From Albula goreensis (Eukaryota > Chordata > Actinopteri > Albuliformes > Albulidae): 64,000 bases of DNA. Each line of letters opens with the position of its first letter. Within the stretch, counting starts at the first letter, position 1. This document shows positions 10,531 to 23,032 of this stretch, piece by piece. The stretch is taken from NCBI GenBank assembly GCA_022829145.1, contig CM040746.1, positions 682,001 through 746,000 of the forward strand, written 5' to 3'. The notes below the pieces were generated by a model that saw only the letters and a program-made list of their open reading frames with translations, was not told where the DNA came from and made no database searches. The position numbers and the translations under genes were made by a program.

Positions 10531-12365
10531 TTACTGTGGTGGACCAAAGCACTACCCACCACCGTTTCAGACTGGGATTGCCACATTCATCTTAAGGACA
10601 GTGTTATGATTATGAAATATTTGTTGTAATTTCAAGCCGCAAGCAACATTTTTCACATTTTTGAGGGTGGCCCAAAGAGCACATAAACGCATATGAGCAA
10701 AGATAACATGCATACGAAAAAAAACCCATCTCGGCCAAAAAAAAATTCTTCCAAATATAGCTTCCCTGAGAACCTGGCTGGCAGTAAAGACAGGGGTGCG
10801 GATCTCATATGAGCCGAGGGTCAGGGGTGAGGGGTCAGGGGTCTGTAATGCCCGGTGGAGCTCTCTGTTCGTCAGCGTGACTCTGCTGCTATGCAGCCAC
10901 TTCCTTTCCCACAAGCAGCCCCTCCCTCCCCCTGTAACCCCAGTTCCCAGGCCCGCGCTTTTCCCACACTGCCCCCCACCCACCCGGCCTCATCACCCTG
11001 AGATGCGCAGGATCTGGGGAGCACATTCTCCGTCCTCAAGAAGACAGACACTGCAAAGCACTGGTCTAGGATCAGCCCCTCAGCCCTCCATGCCAACATT
11101 TAACATCAACATACAGACCATCAAACTGATTCTGGGTCAGCACTCGCAGCTGCGTTGGCCACAGACTGATTTTTCCAACTTGCCAGATGTAGATCACTAC
11201 TCATATAAATGACTCAGTCAAGCCTAATTAGTTATGAGGCCATTTGGTGCAAACAGGGGAGAAAGAGAGAGAGAGAGAGAGAGAGAGAAAGGGATGGAAA
11301 TTCTCAGCGTCTGTTCTTGCCTGATGTGTCTCCATCAGACACAGTGTGTGGGCACGGCGTTCACAGTATTTAACAGTTCAGAGAGACATTCCAAACCCTC
11401 TTAATCTCGTGGATGGGGATTGTGCAACATGCCGTTTGACACTGATTGTTCGGAACGTTAGAGACAGGGCCTAGCTTCATGCTTAATCATCTGAGGGACA
11501 CAAAATGTGAAAGACGGAGACGGAAGGAAAGGTGTGTTTCAGCGTAACAGGCACCTAACACAGTGGAGGAAGACTCTCAATGGACAGACCCTCATAGCCC
11601 TTATTCCAGTGCTTCCTCTGCAGTAAGTCTAATTTATTAGTCATTTCTGTCTGATTAGTAGTGAGGAGAAATTTCTCACACACCTTCCCACTGAAATCCA
11701 CAGCTCTGGACAGCCTAAACCAGATGTGACACTGCGCCAGTGCTTTCAACGTCAGTGCCAGGAGTGTGTAGATGCAGCTTCACATACCCCCTTCAACCCC
11801 CCCCCAAACTCACACCGCCCACCCCAATGGAGGAGGGAACCCGGACAACATGGAGCAGAATGGAGGAGGTCTCCACAGAGGGCGTGAATAACAGTGTAAT
11901 TACCCAGAGATCAGCAGCATCCTCTGCACTGCTGAGCAGCGTTCCCGCAGAGCTTACCGGAGCGCACTCCCCTCCGCCAACGCATACAATCCTGATTTTC
12001 CTGGAAAAACTTAAATCCCGTTCTAAGTGGTGAAGAGTTTTATTGGAGAGGCAAGTCCATAACCATTAGAGGCTGTGGAGAGTTTTCGCCCCTCTGATAT
12101 GCACCAGATGTCCTAAATACCACCCTATTACCGTAAAAAAAAAAACTATTAGTGTTAGTTTATTTCACTTAGATGTGATCTTCCATTTCTGAAACATTGT
12201 GAGTTTTTTCTTTCTCTTGGTGACACGAGGAAAAACCCAAAAAATATATTTAAAGTCAGCAAAAACTGACAAGATGGTCTGTCAGGAGGTCTTGGATATC
12301 CTTAAGAACTGTGATGCAGTAGAATCTATGACTGATTATCTTATACTGGACTCCTATTCACACAA

Positions 12366-12392
12366 GTGCAATACACACACACGCACGCACAC

Positions 12393-12424
<32 letters not shown>
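12366..12424. repeat. (CA)n microsatellite with CG interruptions
   Basis: About 25 CA-type units with CGCA interruptions in its left half, in intron 1. Confidence 0.92.
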
Positions 12425-12539
12425 TGCTCAGTAGTAAATTGTCCCTTAGTTAATGGGCAGTGTCTGCATGATGGTGGGGCAGTTGACCCTGCTTTGCATA
12501 TATTATCTCAATTCACAGTACTGTTGTGATGATGTGAGG

Positions 12540-13010
12540 TCTAGCTTAGCTTCCTGGTCTAAGAGTCCAACTGAAGCTTCCGGTTCTATGGGCTGGCCTG
12601 GCTGGAGCTTCCAGGAATAAGGGTTAGACTTTTGCTTTCAGGTGTAAAGTATAGAAATGGGCTTCCTTCTGCAAGGGTCAGACTGTAGGTTTCTGTTCTA
12701 TGGGTCAAACTGTAGCTTCCTGTTCTGTGGGTCTGAGAGTAGCTTTCTGTTCTAGTGGTCAAAGTGTAGCTTTCTATTCTAAGGGCCCAAATGTAGCTTC
12801 CTGTTCTAAGGGTCAGACTCTTGCTCCCTGTTCTAAGAATCAGACTGTAGCCTCCTATTCTAAGAATTAGATGTAGCTTCCTGTTTCTTAGTGTCAGACT
12901 GTGGCTTCCATAAAGGGCCCAAATGTAGCTTCCTATTCAAAGGGCCTAAATGTAGCTTACTGTTTTAAGGGCCCAACTGTAGCTTCCTGTTCTAAAGACC
13001 AAACAGTGTG
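12540..13010. repeat. Degenerate minisatellite, about 28-bp period
   Basis: At least 12 imperfect copies of TGTAGCTTCCTGTTCTAAGG followed by GTCAGACT. Variants include GTAGCTTTCTATTCTAAGGG and CCCAAATGTAGCTTCC. Period and copies have drifted, so this is an old array. Confidence 0.85.
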
Positions 13011-13544
13011 AAAAGTTTTGTTTGAACAGAATGCTCCAGTGTTGCTTTGAGGATGGTGTCTGCTTTGCATGAGTGCAGTTGTAATTTAGTGTGATTGCAT
13101 TTCTGAACCATGTGCAGGTCGCTCCAAGGAGCACTCAAGGTAATGTAGCACAGCACATTTCCTAAATTAGCCATTATTGCTAATTACACCCCAAACCAGA
13201 AATCACAGCACCACCACACACCCCAAACAGCCCAACATCTGGAAGGCCTCTCTGTGAGACTTGGTGTCCCGTTCACCAGCCCCTAGATGTCTTAAATCAG
13301 ACGCAGACCAGCCCTGCAGTTCCTCAGCTCTGTAGTAAGGTCACTGAGACAGCAGGACAAACCGCAGGACCAGGAGACCACGAGCCTTCAGCCTCTCCAG
13401 CTTTTGACAAGAATATGAGGGATGTATGAGATTCTGAGCTACAGGCAGACCAAGTGAGGCTGGTAGCATGGACACTCATGTTCTCTGGTTCCTTACAGGC
13501 CCTTTGTTTGTGGAAATGTGCAGGGATGTAGTGGTGGCAAATAA

Positions 13545-13567
13545 ACACACACACACACACACACTGT

Positions 13568-13643
<76 letters not shown>

Positions 13644-13927
13644 TTCTCACACTAACACAAACACTCTCTTTCACACACCCACACTAACACAGACTTACAT
13701 TGTCTCTCTAACACACACACACACACACACAATCTCTTACACATATACACCCTCACATACACACACTCTGTCTCATACAAACACTCTCTCAAACACACCC
13801 ACACAAACACAGACTTACACAGGTCTATATCTCACACACAACAAACTCTTACACACACATACAACCTCACACACACTCATAAACAAACACTTATCACATA
13901 TATCCACACTCACACAGACTTACACTG

Positions 13928-14021
<94 letters not shown>

Positions 14022-14120
14022 CCTCACACACAGGTACATGCTCTCTCACACAAGCCCAACACTCTCTCATACATATCCAAACTCACACAGACTTACACAG
14101 AAAAGATTGAGTCTTTTTTT
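13545..14120. repeat. CA-rich block with two long (CA)n tracts
   Basis: Pure (CA)n runs at about 13,573-13,639 and 13,936-14,012 are embedded in diverged CA-rich DNA with recurrent ACACTCTCTCACACA and AGACTTACACTGTCTCTC words. Those words suggest a higher-order unit of roughly 100-170 bp. Long His/Thr-rich open frames are artefacts. Confidence 0.92.
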
Positions 14121-14159
14121 CCCCCAGAGCTTTACACAAATAAATCAATAAATAAAACA

Positions 14160-17100
14160 AAAGCAGATCTCATTCCCATTCTGAGGACCAATAACATCTT
14201 TTTAATCTTTTTCTCCTCCTTATAGACATGCAGACTTGTCGTGGTTTACAGAAATGTGTGTCGCAATATAAAAGTACCTTCCCTTAACACAGATAATACA
14301 CAAGGCCATACCGATGGTACAAAAAGTAGTGTCAGCCCACTTAACATGTTACATGCGCTATGTACAACACGTTTCAAACACTGCACAATCCCCCAGCATG
14401 CACCTTGGTGATTTCTGTGTGTTTTCACGCTAAGCTTCAGCTACCCCCTGTCCCCCCCCCCCCAGGCACTGACTAGATATCATCCCAAAAATCTGCATCT
14501 TTGCACCACAGAGTCATACGGTCCGCACTGTCTCCATCATGCCTCCACTCCAAACCAACTTCAGATAAAAGCATCCGTGTACCCAATGTGCCCTGCAAAT
14601 TAATTTGATATTGGAACATTCTTCAGCTGCCAAGATCAAAAGATGTAACCCCAAGCAGCACGTCTGCTGTTGCCTCTCTGTAAATAATGTCTTACACTCT
14701 GGGCTACAGGAAAACATCAATGAATGGACCTGTTATTTTATTCAGAGATCCATGGCTTTGCTTCTCCAGATCTGACCAGAAAAAAGAAAAATCCACATCT
14801 GTTCTCCTATCGAGCATTTGAATTTCAATCAAAGTAATTGATTATTGGCCTGAACGAAAAGGTAGAAGAAGAAGAAGAAGAAGGTGCCTATCCCTTTCTT
14901 CACTTTCAGGAGCTTCTCTGTGACAAGACATTGAGATGACCCTGAATGAGCTCCACAGTCCAGGGCCAACACCCTGCAATGCATTATGGGAGTGTCTTCC
15001 CCTTCGCTGGGTCTGCCCATGGGTTTAAACAGCATGTGATGACATCACATGCTAGAGAGAGAGAGAGTGAGAAAGCGAGACAGCAAGAGACAGAAAGAGA
15101 GAGAGAGAGAGAGACAGATAGAAATAGATGGGAGGTGTCCAAGACTAAGTCTGGATGTGGCTTTGGTTTGATGGCCTAACGGACACAAGGCAAAAAGGCC
15201 CTACACAGACACTTCCCCTTGCAGCAGCACACAGGCATCACAAGACAAGATTACGACTCTGCATTTCTCCTGCTGTGAGAGTTATGACTGCTAGGGCTGG
15301 GCATTATAAGAAGTCATATTTAAATGGTGTAATTATAAAACTGCAACAAGTTTGAGGGGGTCATAATGGATAAACAGCCAGGAATAGAGAACATGTGCAA
15401 CTGCCATTTTTATAGAATGTATACTTTTCCAATTCATATAATCTGATCAAAATAATAAAACAACCAATGGCTATTTATGTGGCAGTCACCAAACTCCATG
15501 TTATATCACACTAATCTGTGTTTAGAAATGTGTAGTCATAACCCTAACCTCTACAATTAAGGATTCCAATAAACTCAAGATAAAAGTTCTTGATCGGAAA
15601 ACTGCTCATGCACAGACACGCAAAGATGCACAGACTTCCATTATCTGTCAAGTGTTCGACTTTGAACTATCAGTAAATTCAATGGTTTCACTGAAAACCC
15701 AGTTTTTGAATGTCTGTGTTCATCCAATCCACCGGCAACGGTGCTTTTCAGCCTTCAGTAAAACACACCCTCCCCATTCACTCAGCCTTTGAGCTGCTCA
15801 ACTACACTCTAGCACTGACGAGATTATTACAAATGGCCTTATCTTCACACGTCTGGAGCTAGAGAGATTAGCAATATGCAGGGTCTGTATGCAATGCAGA
15901 AGCAGGCTACCTTTACTAAGAGAGTAGTTTAACCTCATCAGTTTGTGAATAATAACAGGAATCAATTAGTGAGAGAGTTAATCAGGTATACAACTGTGGG
16001 TTGATCTACCGGGTCAAAGTGAACTAAGCAGAAAGCCTACGCCCCAGCTAGTCGGCTCTTTGATGTTTTATAGTCTGTCTTAAACTGGTGTTTCCCAAAC
16101 ATATGCCAAAACTTTAAACCTAACTCATGGTATCCATCACCTATAATTACCAATCTGCTAATGATTAATTTGCACAGCTCATCACCTGTCTGCTAAGGCA
16201 TAGTACACACAGCTCAACACTTGTCTGACAAGCCATTTACCAAAGATCTACTTATTAAAGTCTTTAGCTGGAAAAACTGAGATATGTGAGAAATTAAATT
16301 GCCAGTAAACTCTTTAGAACACCTTGCAAAATATATCTGGTTTGACAAAGAAGAGATTATACATGTCTTAAATAGCTCAACATTTACATTGTAATATCTT
16401 ATGAATGTTTTACAAAATACAAAGGGGAAAAAAAGTGTGGCGACATTAGTTATACGTCCCTGACAGAGCCATATGATCCTAATCTTGGCTGTTCATTAAA
16501 AACAGCAAAGCGAAAAATGAACTGAACATGTGACCCCATCCCTTCTGATTTTCATGCTCACACAATCAGGCAGAATGCCAAATGATGTTGGTATTCTCTG
16601 CACCTCTCAGTGATTATATGGCAAATTACAGGCCTTGGAATGTGACCTCACATCCCAGGCCTGTGATTGGGTAAGAGGTTATAGGATGGTCTACTTCCTC
16701 ATTTCTTGAGGCCTGTCTGGTGTGGTACCTTGGCCCAGTATGTATACACCATTTTTGATGATATCAAAAAATAGCTGGCAAACATATCCTGCCTTCATCA
16801 GATGAGTAATGAATAGATACTTTTTGCCAGCTGCCTCAAACCAAACATTGTGAATTTGTACAAACGAAGGCAGCTTTCACAGCAGAATTGAGTGTAACTG
16901 TCCACAGGTGCAAACTTCAATTACAATTCACAAGAACCATGAATTAACCCCATGGTGTCCTAGATGATCAAAAACAAAAAACTGGTCAGAAGGGGTATGT
17001 GTAAGAAGACATGCCCGAATGAACTGTCAACATGCTAGAGTACATAGTAACACACACCACATACCCTGCAGATTCCATTACAGGATGCCACCAATTACAG

Positions 17101-19500
17101 CATAAATACCATGCTTTATCTTTATGAATCCCTCTGGAATGAAACAAGTATTCATATGTCATTGCAACATACAAACCCTGGCTGCAAGTCAGTATTTATT
17201 ATAGTAAGAATCCCATGAAACCTGGGAAGCTTACACCGGGCATTTACTAAAACAACGCTAGTTTATTAACTGTTCATCAAGGGTACAATGACAGGGCCAC
17301 ATAATGTCTTGTGGCTCGTAAATGCAGCCTTTTCGTTACAAACCCTGAAGTCACGGTTCCTCACTCTAACCACGGTTCCTTGCTCAATGCTGCGCTACAG
17401 TCGGCGCCCCCAATTACGTTATCAAGCATATTTCAGGGTCTCAAATAAAACTTGAGCGTCAGCACGAGCGAGAAGACACAGTTGGGATCCTGCTAACACA
17501 CATCTGCTTACAATTTCTTAATCCAGTCTTTACCCGTTCCAAGCAGAGAGAGCTAAGTGATTTTTACAAGAGCGCTGCGTTGAAATATGATGAAGGACTT
17601 TTCCTTGTCGTTATTAGCGCGTTCGCAAGAGCGCTGGTGAGTAATGGCTTCACGCACGACAGATTACCGGAGGGCGGGGACCGGAGAAACAATGCATAGT
17701 AATTGGTACCAGTTATAGTTCTGCCTTTCAATTCAAGGAAATGTAAAACAAAGATTTCATTCAGAGCACACTCATCCGCTCCTTAACACTCCATAGCAAA
17801 GATAAATACTGTATGACGAGTAAACAACTTTTATGTGGGGCGTTGGAACATTTTTCCTCCAATTAAGTTTAAAAAAGCCGTGCAAAATACGTCCTATAAT
17901 TGAAATTGATGTTTAATGCCGAAATCATATGGAAGTTCGGATATCGATATATTTATTTGAACTTTGATCCTCATTTTATAAAGGTTTGGGAGGCTTCGAA
18001 TGTAGCAAAAATATTGAGAGGTTCGGATCCAACCATCTTTTCATCACTGTTGGGTATTTAAGTCATTTAAACTTGATGCCTGTTTTCTTATATGCCCGCC
18101 TACGTTCTCACTTCGAGTACGAAAATCAGTGTTCCTGGGCAAGACAGAGTCTTTGGTATGATTATGGTAAAGTCCTGACAAGCGGAGATTTTGCATATCG
18201 TGTGCGCATGTGGCAGACTTAGAGGGCACTGTCAGGAAACTGATAAACTTCACCCCTGCGCGACAAAGCAAGTTGCTCCATATGCCAGCAACAACCGGCT
18301 TCATAGCGCGTGCACCTAAAAGCAATTGCAGTACATAACAATATGCATCGCAGCACCCGTTGTTTTTAATGCTTCTCATTTAAATGGAAATTTGCATAGA
18401 GTACATCGCCGGCTAAAAACGGCAATTCTAAAAATACGAATATAAAACCAGAACCTTTGGTTAACACCTGTCACAACGATGACAGGCAATTTAGAGGTTG
18501 GACAGTGCAGAGCGCAACGGCTGTCTCCATAAAAAGCCGCTACAACATTTAACAGCTCCTGATGATAAACAGCCCCATTCACACAAAAAGTAAAAATCAG
18601 TCAAATATCATCCACTGTCATAGAGGAACAATACATCCACCGCGGTTTGAATCAGTGAGCGTGCCTACTGTGTGCTGCTCGAATCTACGTCGTGAGGTGA
18701 AATGAATGGGTGCCACAGTTCCAGACAAACCTGTGCTGGAAAGAAACGGGGTTCTCTCTGTACTCGGAAAAGGAGACTAGCACTCCTTCTTGCGCGGAGA
18801 TTTTTGATTTTATAATTCTCTTTTAACTGAGGATTACAGCTCAATAGTCCAACTAGTAGTGATGTGGATTTCGACGACTGTGGAAAAAACAGAATTGTTC
18901 TATTTGCTCTTCCTATAATGGATCACACAAACCAACGCTCTCACATGCATATATAGTCTTCGTAATCAAAATCGTGTACAAATCTGAACCGCGCACAACA
19001 GCAATACACGGAGTATCCTTCAGTCGTATAATGTATCATTTAGGTGAAATAAGAAATAATTCGCGTAGCACAAAGTGGGCATTGAACATGTCTTACTTCA
19101 AACGTTAAGTCCTATTTTTAGACGGCCAAACAGACTGGTCTTATAACAGAGGCAACTTGGTACAGTGCGCGAATTGCGGGCATCAGGGAAGGGGGATTAT
19201 TATTTTGTATTTCAACCGGCGTGGCAACTGAGATAAAAGTATGCTGAATCCTTTAAATTATTGATGAGGAGAAGCTCCCTCTGAAACGCGTGTACCGTTG
19301 CTCGTCCCTCCCACGCATCGTAGGCTACAGCTAGGGGAGCGTTAGTTCTTAAGCAACCCAAGACGGTCTTCCGAGGAGATCACGCAAAGAATGCAATGTT
19401 ATTCAAGTCAGGAAAATAGGACAAGCCATTTTAAAATACACCATAAATTAAACACCGACAAAGGCACACAACAAACAAGTTGTGCACACACTGAGAAAAA
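14160..19500. other. Intronic non-coding stretch
   Basis: Apart from a C-run at about 14,451-14,463, a GAA run at 14,862-14,882 and GA-rich DNA at 15,055-15,118, I see no gene, RNA or intact mobile element. Towards 17,300-19,500 the sequence becomes richer in CpG (CGCG, GCGC words), approaching the presumed neurl1b 5' end. Confidence 0.5.
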
Positions 19501-19519
19501 ACTGGAATTTAAAACATAC

Positions 19520-19550
19520 CTATAAGCGGTTTGGGTGTAGTATTCCCCAT
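19520..19550 (-). CDS. neurl1b: neurl1b coding exon 1 (31 nt, start codon)
   Basis: Found by searching upstream for the MGN start typical of vertebrate Neuralized proteins. ATG at 19550-19548 encodes MGNTTPKPLI followed by one base (G) and a donor GTATGT. Joined to exon 2 in phase 1 it yields Asp11 and an uninterrupted 556-codon frame; human NEURL1B is about 555 residues and also starts MGNT. The start context (A at -3, G at +4) is strong. Neuralized proteins can be N-myristoylated at Gly2, but Pro at position 6 is unfavourable for the standard consensus, so acylation here is uncertain. Alternative: an unannotated different first exon elsewhere. The match of motif, phase and donor makes this model likely. 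Confidence 0.85.
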
Positions 19551-19618
19551 TATTTCCAGTAAATGGTCTCCCGCGATGACAAGTGAATTCCAGCTGCACA
19601 ATCCTGTCTTCCTTCCAT
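19550..19618 (-). other. Upstream ORF (22 codons) overlapping the neurl1b start as TAATG
   Basis: In the minus-strand leader an ATG at 19618-19616 (context AAATGG, with G at +4) opens a 22-codon frame. Its TAA stop (19552-19550) shares its last A with the A of the neurl1b ATG. Such termination-reinitiation geometry could modulate main-frame translation. Whether the transcript includes this ATG depends on the unknown transcription start. Confidence 0.55.
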
Positions 19619-20060
19619 TTATTCTTTCCAAATGTTATTTATCGGAGTTATGTCGCGACATGCCCAGTATTGTGTATTGGAGCGGGGTAAATTCGGAGGC
19701 GCTCATTGTATCTCTGTCTAAATCGCAACAGCTCTCCAAGCGATTCGCTCTCGTTGATGCTGAGCCACCCCCTTCCTCCTTTAGTGTCTTCTTGCTCCTA
19801 GACGGCGTTAAAGCAACAGCCTGCCCCCAACCCGCGGATATATTCACATGCAAATCTGACGTTTTGCATTTATCTACACTGGCATCGAATGATGGTCGTT
19901 TCGCTCCAGAAATCCCCGAAAACTCTCAGGACCACCATTAAAATGTCCCTTATTTTTACTAACACTTAACTATATTTACATTTACATAGACGATGGACAC
20001 ATTACTGCAGTGATTATGTTGTTTTGGGCAATGCAAATCTGCACGTGTCCCCCTCCCCAT
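19551..20060 (-). promoter_or_regulatory. neurl1b: Candidate neurl1b promoter / 5' UTR region
   Basis: Lies immediately upstream of the start codon in a CpG-richer patch. Seen here: an octamer-type ATGCAAAT at 19848-19855, a TATAT core (minus strand, about 19838-19843) on its downstream side, and a second copy of ATGCAAATCTG at 20031-20041 followed by a CACGTG E-box at 20042-20047. A start near 19,800 would give a leader of about 250 nt including the uORF. The TATA-like word is not canonical, so all sites are candidates only. Confidence 0.35.
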
Positions 20061-21480
20061 CCACCCCCGCTTACGCCTTCCATTAGCCATAGGTTTCACT
20101 TCCTTTAAACTGAATATATTCACACATTAAGCAATAAAAACAAAATAACTCATAAAAGAAAAGCATAAATAACAGAGGTCTTTTATTTTATCCTGGTAGC
20201 ACAGCTACTGGAACATCGGTATATCCAGAATAGAGCGATTGTTTTTTTTTTCTCGCGCATATAGTCACGGACTTCCACGCTGTATTTTATTCATGAGAGT
20301 TCGCAGCCCAGAGCAGTCAGATGGGCTCGCTCCCAGGCCAGTGTAAACTGTGTTTATACTGACCTGCACCATCTGACCTCAGGACCATAAATTTTGCCAC
20401 ACGAATCAACAGCAGATTTTGCATCGCATTTTCATTGAAGTGGATGGTGCATACCCGGGTTGATCTATCATTTTACATAAATCACTGTTAGACTCCTTTA
20501 CCCGACCGGCACGATGATCCTCGCCATCACGAATTGTATCGCTACCAACTGCATGCCACCACACTTGACATTTACGTCTGCAATTTCGCTGCCGACTGGC
20601 GTTATTCCTTGCAGATACTTCATGAGATTCAATCCAGTATGGTATGATGCTCTTTGCCTCTCACTTTATCTCGCAACCAATAATATTAAACCTTGTTCTC
20701 AATAAGGCTGCAAATGCGCACTGTACATCAGCTGGGACGGTGAGAGAGGGAATTATTTATCCGGCTCAATCCAAAGGGTATACAGGTAGGCTGACTGACA
20801 GAGCCGGGTGGGTAATTTTAGCAAGGGCACCGGGAAGAACCCTGATAGTCACGGTGAGACTGGCCCGCAGCCAAACCAGCCTGCGCAAACGTGCTAAGTC
20901 TGACAAAAAAGGTCGGTAGTGGGGGTCAGGAGTACCGCTTGTTAAGGTGAAAAAGGTAAAGTTATGTCAGCCCAGGTTACGTTGAAAATGAGTTACAGAA
21001 ACCCTAATCAGAGCGACATTCTAATTAAGGCCGTGATCTCACAGTTCTAAAGGGGAACTACGCCAAAGTTCCTATGCAAGTCTGATGGGATAGGTTCCTG
21101 ACTCACTGCAGTTACTACAGATCCCGAAGATTCAGGTTTTTAACCCTGATGGCCAAGCCTGATGGTTCGAAAAATAAAAAGAAGCCTGTGATTAACTTGC
21201 CTCTGGTTAATAAAAAAATGTGTTCAGAAGCAAAAGGTTTTTAAGGCAATGTTCCAGGCAGTTTCCAGTTTTTGAATGCTCTTATCTTTGCTCTACTGCA
21301 CTAAGGAGAGTAAAATAGGAAGTCAGATTTATGTTTGGTGTGTTGTGCCAAGATTTGTCCCGGAAGAAAATATTTAACTTTTCAAGCTCATCAAAGCAGG
21401 ATTCCTACAAAATGGAGCTTTAACAACAAAACAAACCAGAGGAAACACTGACACACACTTCCCCAACGGCCACTTACCAG
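20060..21480. other. Intergenic/upstream stretch, nothing recognised
   Basis: Moderately CpG-containing DNA upstream of neurl1b (CGCGC words near 20,255; mixed-composition DNA at 20,700-20,930). It could include distal promoter elements. No exon, RNA or transposon is recognised. Confidence 0.45.
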
Positions 21481-22560
21481 AAAGAGACACAAGTGCTCAC
21501 ACACGCTTGCACACACACTCTCAATCCCATGCCACACAAACACACACACACACACACACTCTACAAATGCCTAAATAAACAAACAAACACACGCACACAT
21601 AACAAAAGGGACAGACTTTGGCAGAAAGTGGTCTCACAACTGTAAGCCTTAAAGAGAAAAACAGAACACCCCAGGGTCATTGACCTATTCCAGCAACTGA
21701 ATAATCAGAACAGTCACCAAACATGGCTGAAGAAAGCTTCCTCTCCAGCTGGAATGAAGAGACTTCACCTTTCAGTGTCAGGATAAAGAACTGAAACTCA
21801 AAATCACTGAACCCATTATTCAAAATGTTAAGGTAGTATACGAATTCCCAGTATCTTCCTATTAAGTATAAACAGCATGCACTGTAATGGCACACACCGT
21901 GTGCTGAGTAATACATGTGTGTATTTGTGTATGTTATATATATGTGTGTGTGGTGTGCTTGTGTATGTGTGGTGTTTACAGAACATAATGTATGTGTGTA
22001 TAGAGTGCGTAGAGGGTGAGCACTTGTCTGTGTGTGTATAATGTGCATTGAGTGTGTGTGTGCACACACACACACAGAGACAGGAAGTGCTTCTCTGAGC
22101 TAGGCCTTGGCTGCTGTGATCTTCTCCAACTGTTTCCTGCCTCCTGACCCCAGAGTGTCTCACACAGAGAAACACACATACCTTCAGTGCAAAAGCGATG
22201 TCCTTAGTCCAGCTATCAGACATCCACTGCTCTGTGCTACACAGCCATCTTATCTTGGACTGTGGAGAACAGCCAGATGTGTACAGGCATGCATTAAAGG
22301 TAAGGGTTTACAAGTGTATTTGCATTTGTGTTCAAAGTGTGTGTAAGGGTTTACAAGTGTATTTGCATGTGTTCTCATGTGTAACAGTGTATGTGTGTAT
22401 AAGGGTGTATGTGTGTGAGGGTGTGTTTGTGTGTATGACTAAGGTTGTGTGTGTATACAAGGCTGTATATGTGCATATGTAAGGGTGTGTGCGCATTTGT
22501 GAGTGTGTGTAAGGGTGTACAAATGTGTGAGAAAGGGCATCTATGAGGATGCAAAGGACA
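21480..22560. repeat. CA-rich then TG-rich low-complexity DNA
   Basis: Scattered CA tracts (21,500-21,600) are followed by TG-rich DNA (21,910-22,070 and 22,320-22,520), with a duplicated word AAGGGTTTACAAGTGTATTT at about 22,302 and 22,347. ORFs on both strands are composition artefacts. Confidence 0.8.
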
Positions 22561-23020
22561 CAGTTCGGGAAGGAACAAGATTCATGTCAGAGTTTAATCA
22601 CAAGCTTTTTAAAAGAAATAAAAAATAACAAGAAGAAATAGAACTCTTAGTCTTTTGAGAAAGAAAGAGCATCACTCCCCTTCCCAAGACTGTCATATGA
22701 TCATCGGTGGGTGTGGTGGTTTAAGGACAGACATACACTGCCCGAGTGATTAGCCACAGATCAAACAGCAGCAGTGAGAGCCATGTGTGCCTCAGTGAAA
22801 GCATGAGGACTGATCGATCATGTGACATGTCTCCGCCCTTTTTGTTCTGGGTGCCACTTTCAGTTTAAGAGCAACTTTTAAGCAGGCCCAAACCAAAGAC
22901 TGAGGCAGGTACCCCAGAGAGGTCATAGGCAGCAACATCTGAGTCAAGTACCCTCGTCAATTTAAGAGAAATTTTGAAATGGGGCAAAGGGGCATAACAA
23001 CAGTGGGTTAACAGGCAGCT
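22560..23020. other. Non-coding stretch, nothing recognised
   Basis: No exon-like, RNA or transposon features are visible between the TG-rich block and the minisatellite. Confidence 0.4.
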
Positions 23021-23032
23021 TCACTGTCCGTC

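Larger units (their letters stand above)
5167..19519 (-). other. neurl1b: neurl1b intron 1 (14.35 kb)
   Basis: Inferred phase-1 intron between the 31-nt first coding exon (donor GTATGT) and the NHR1 exon (acceptor TTTTCTTGCAG). It holds a 23-base A tract (about 5650-5672), a (GT)n tract (6242-6273), a SINE relic, several minisatellites and CA-rich blocks (listed separately). 5170-5640 and 5690-7030 show nothing beyond this, nor do 10,530-12,360 apart from a short (GA)n run at 11,268-11,288. 14,160-19,500 has only GA-rich DNA at 15,055-15,118. A long first intron is usual for regulatory genes; no enhancer can be assigned from sequence alone. Confidence 0.8.

Noticed and set aside
13468-14151. 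227-codon His/Thr-rich ORF
   Set aside because: CA-repeat translation artefact.
15290-15360. TAGGGCTGGGCATTATAAG, resembling the end of a fish DNA transposon
   Set aside because: A single end only; no matching inverted end or body was found.
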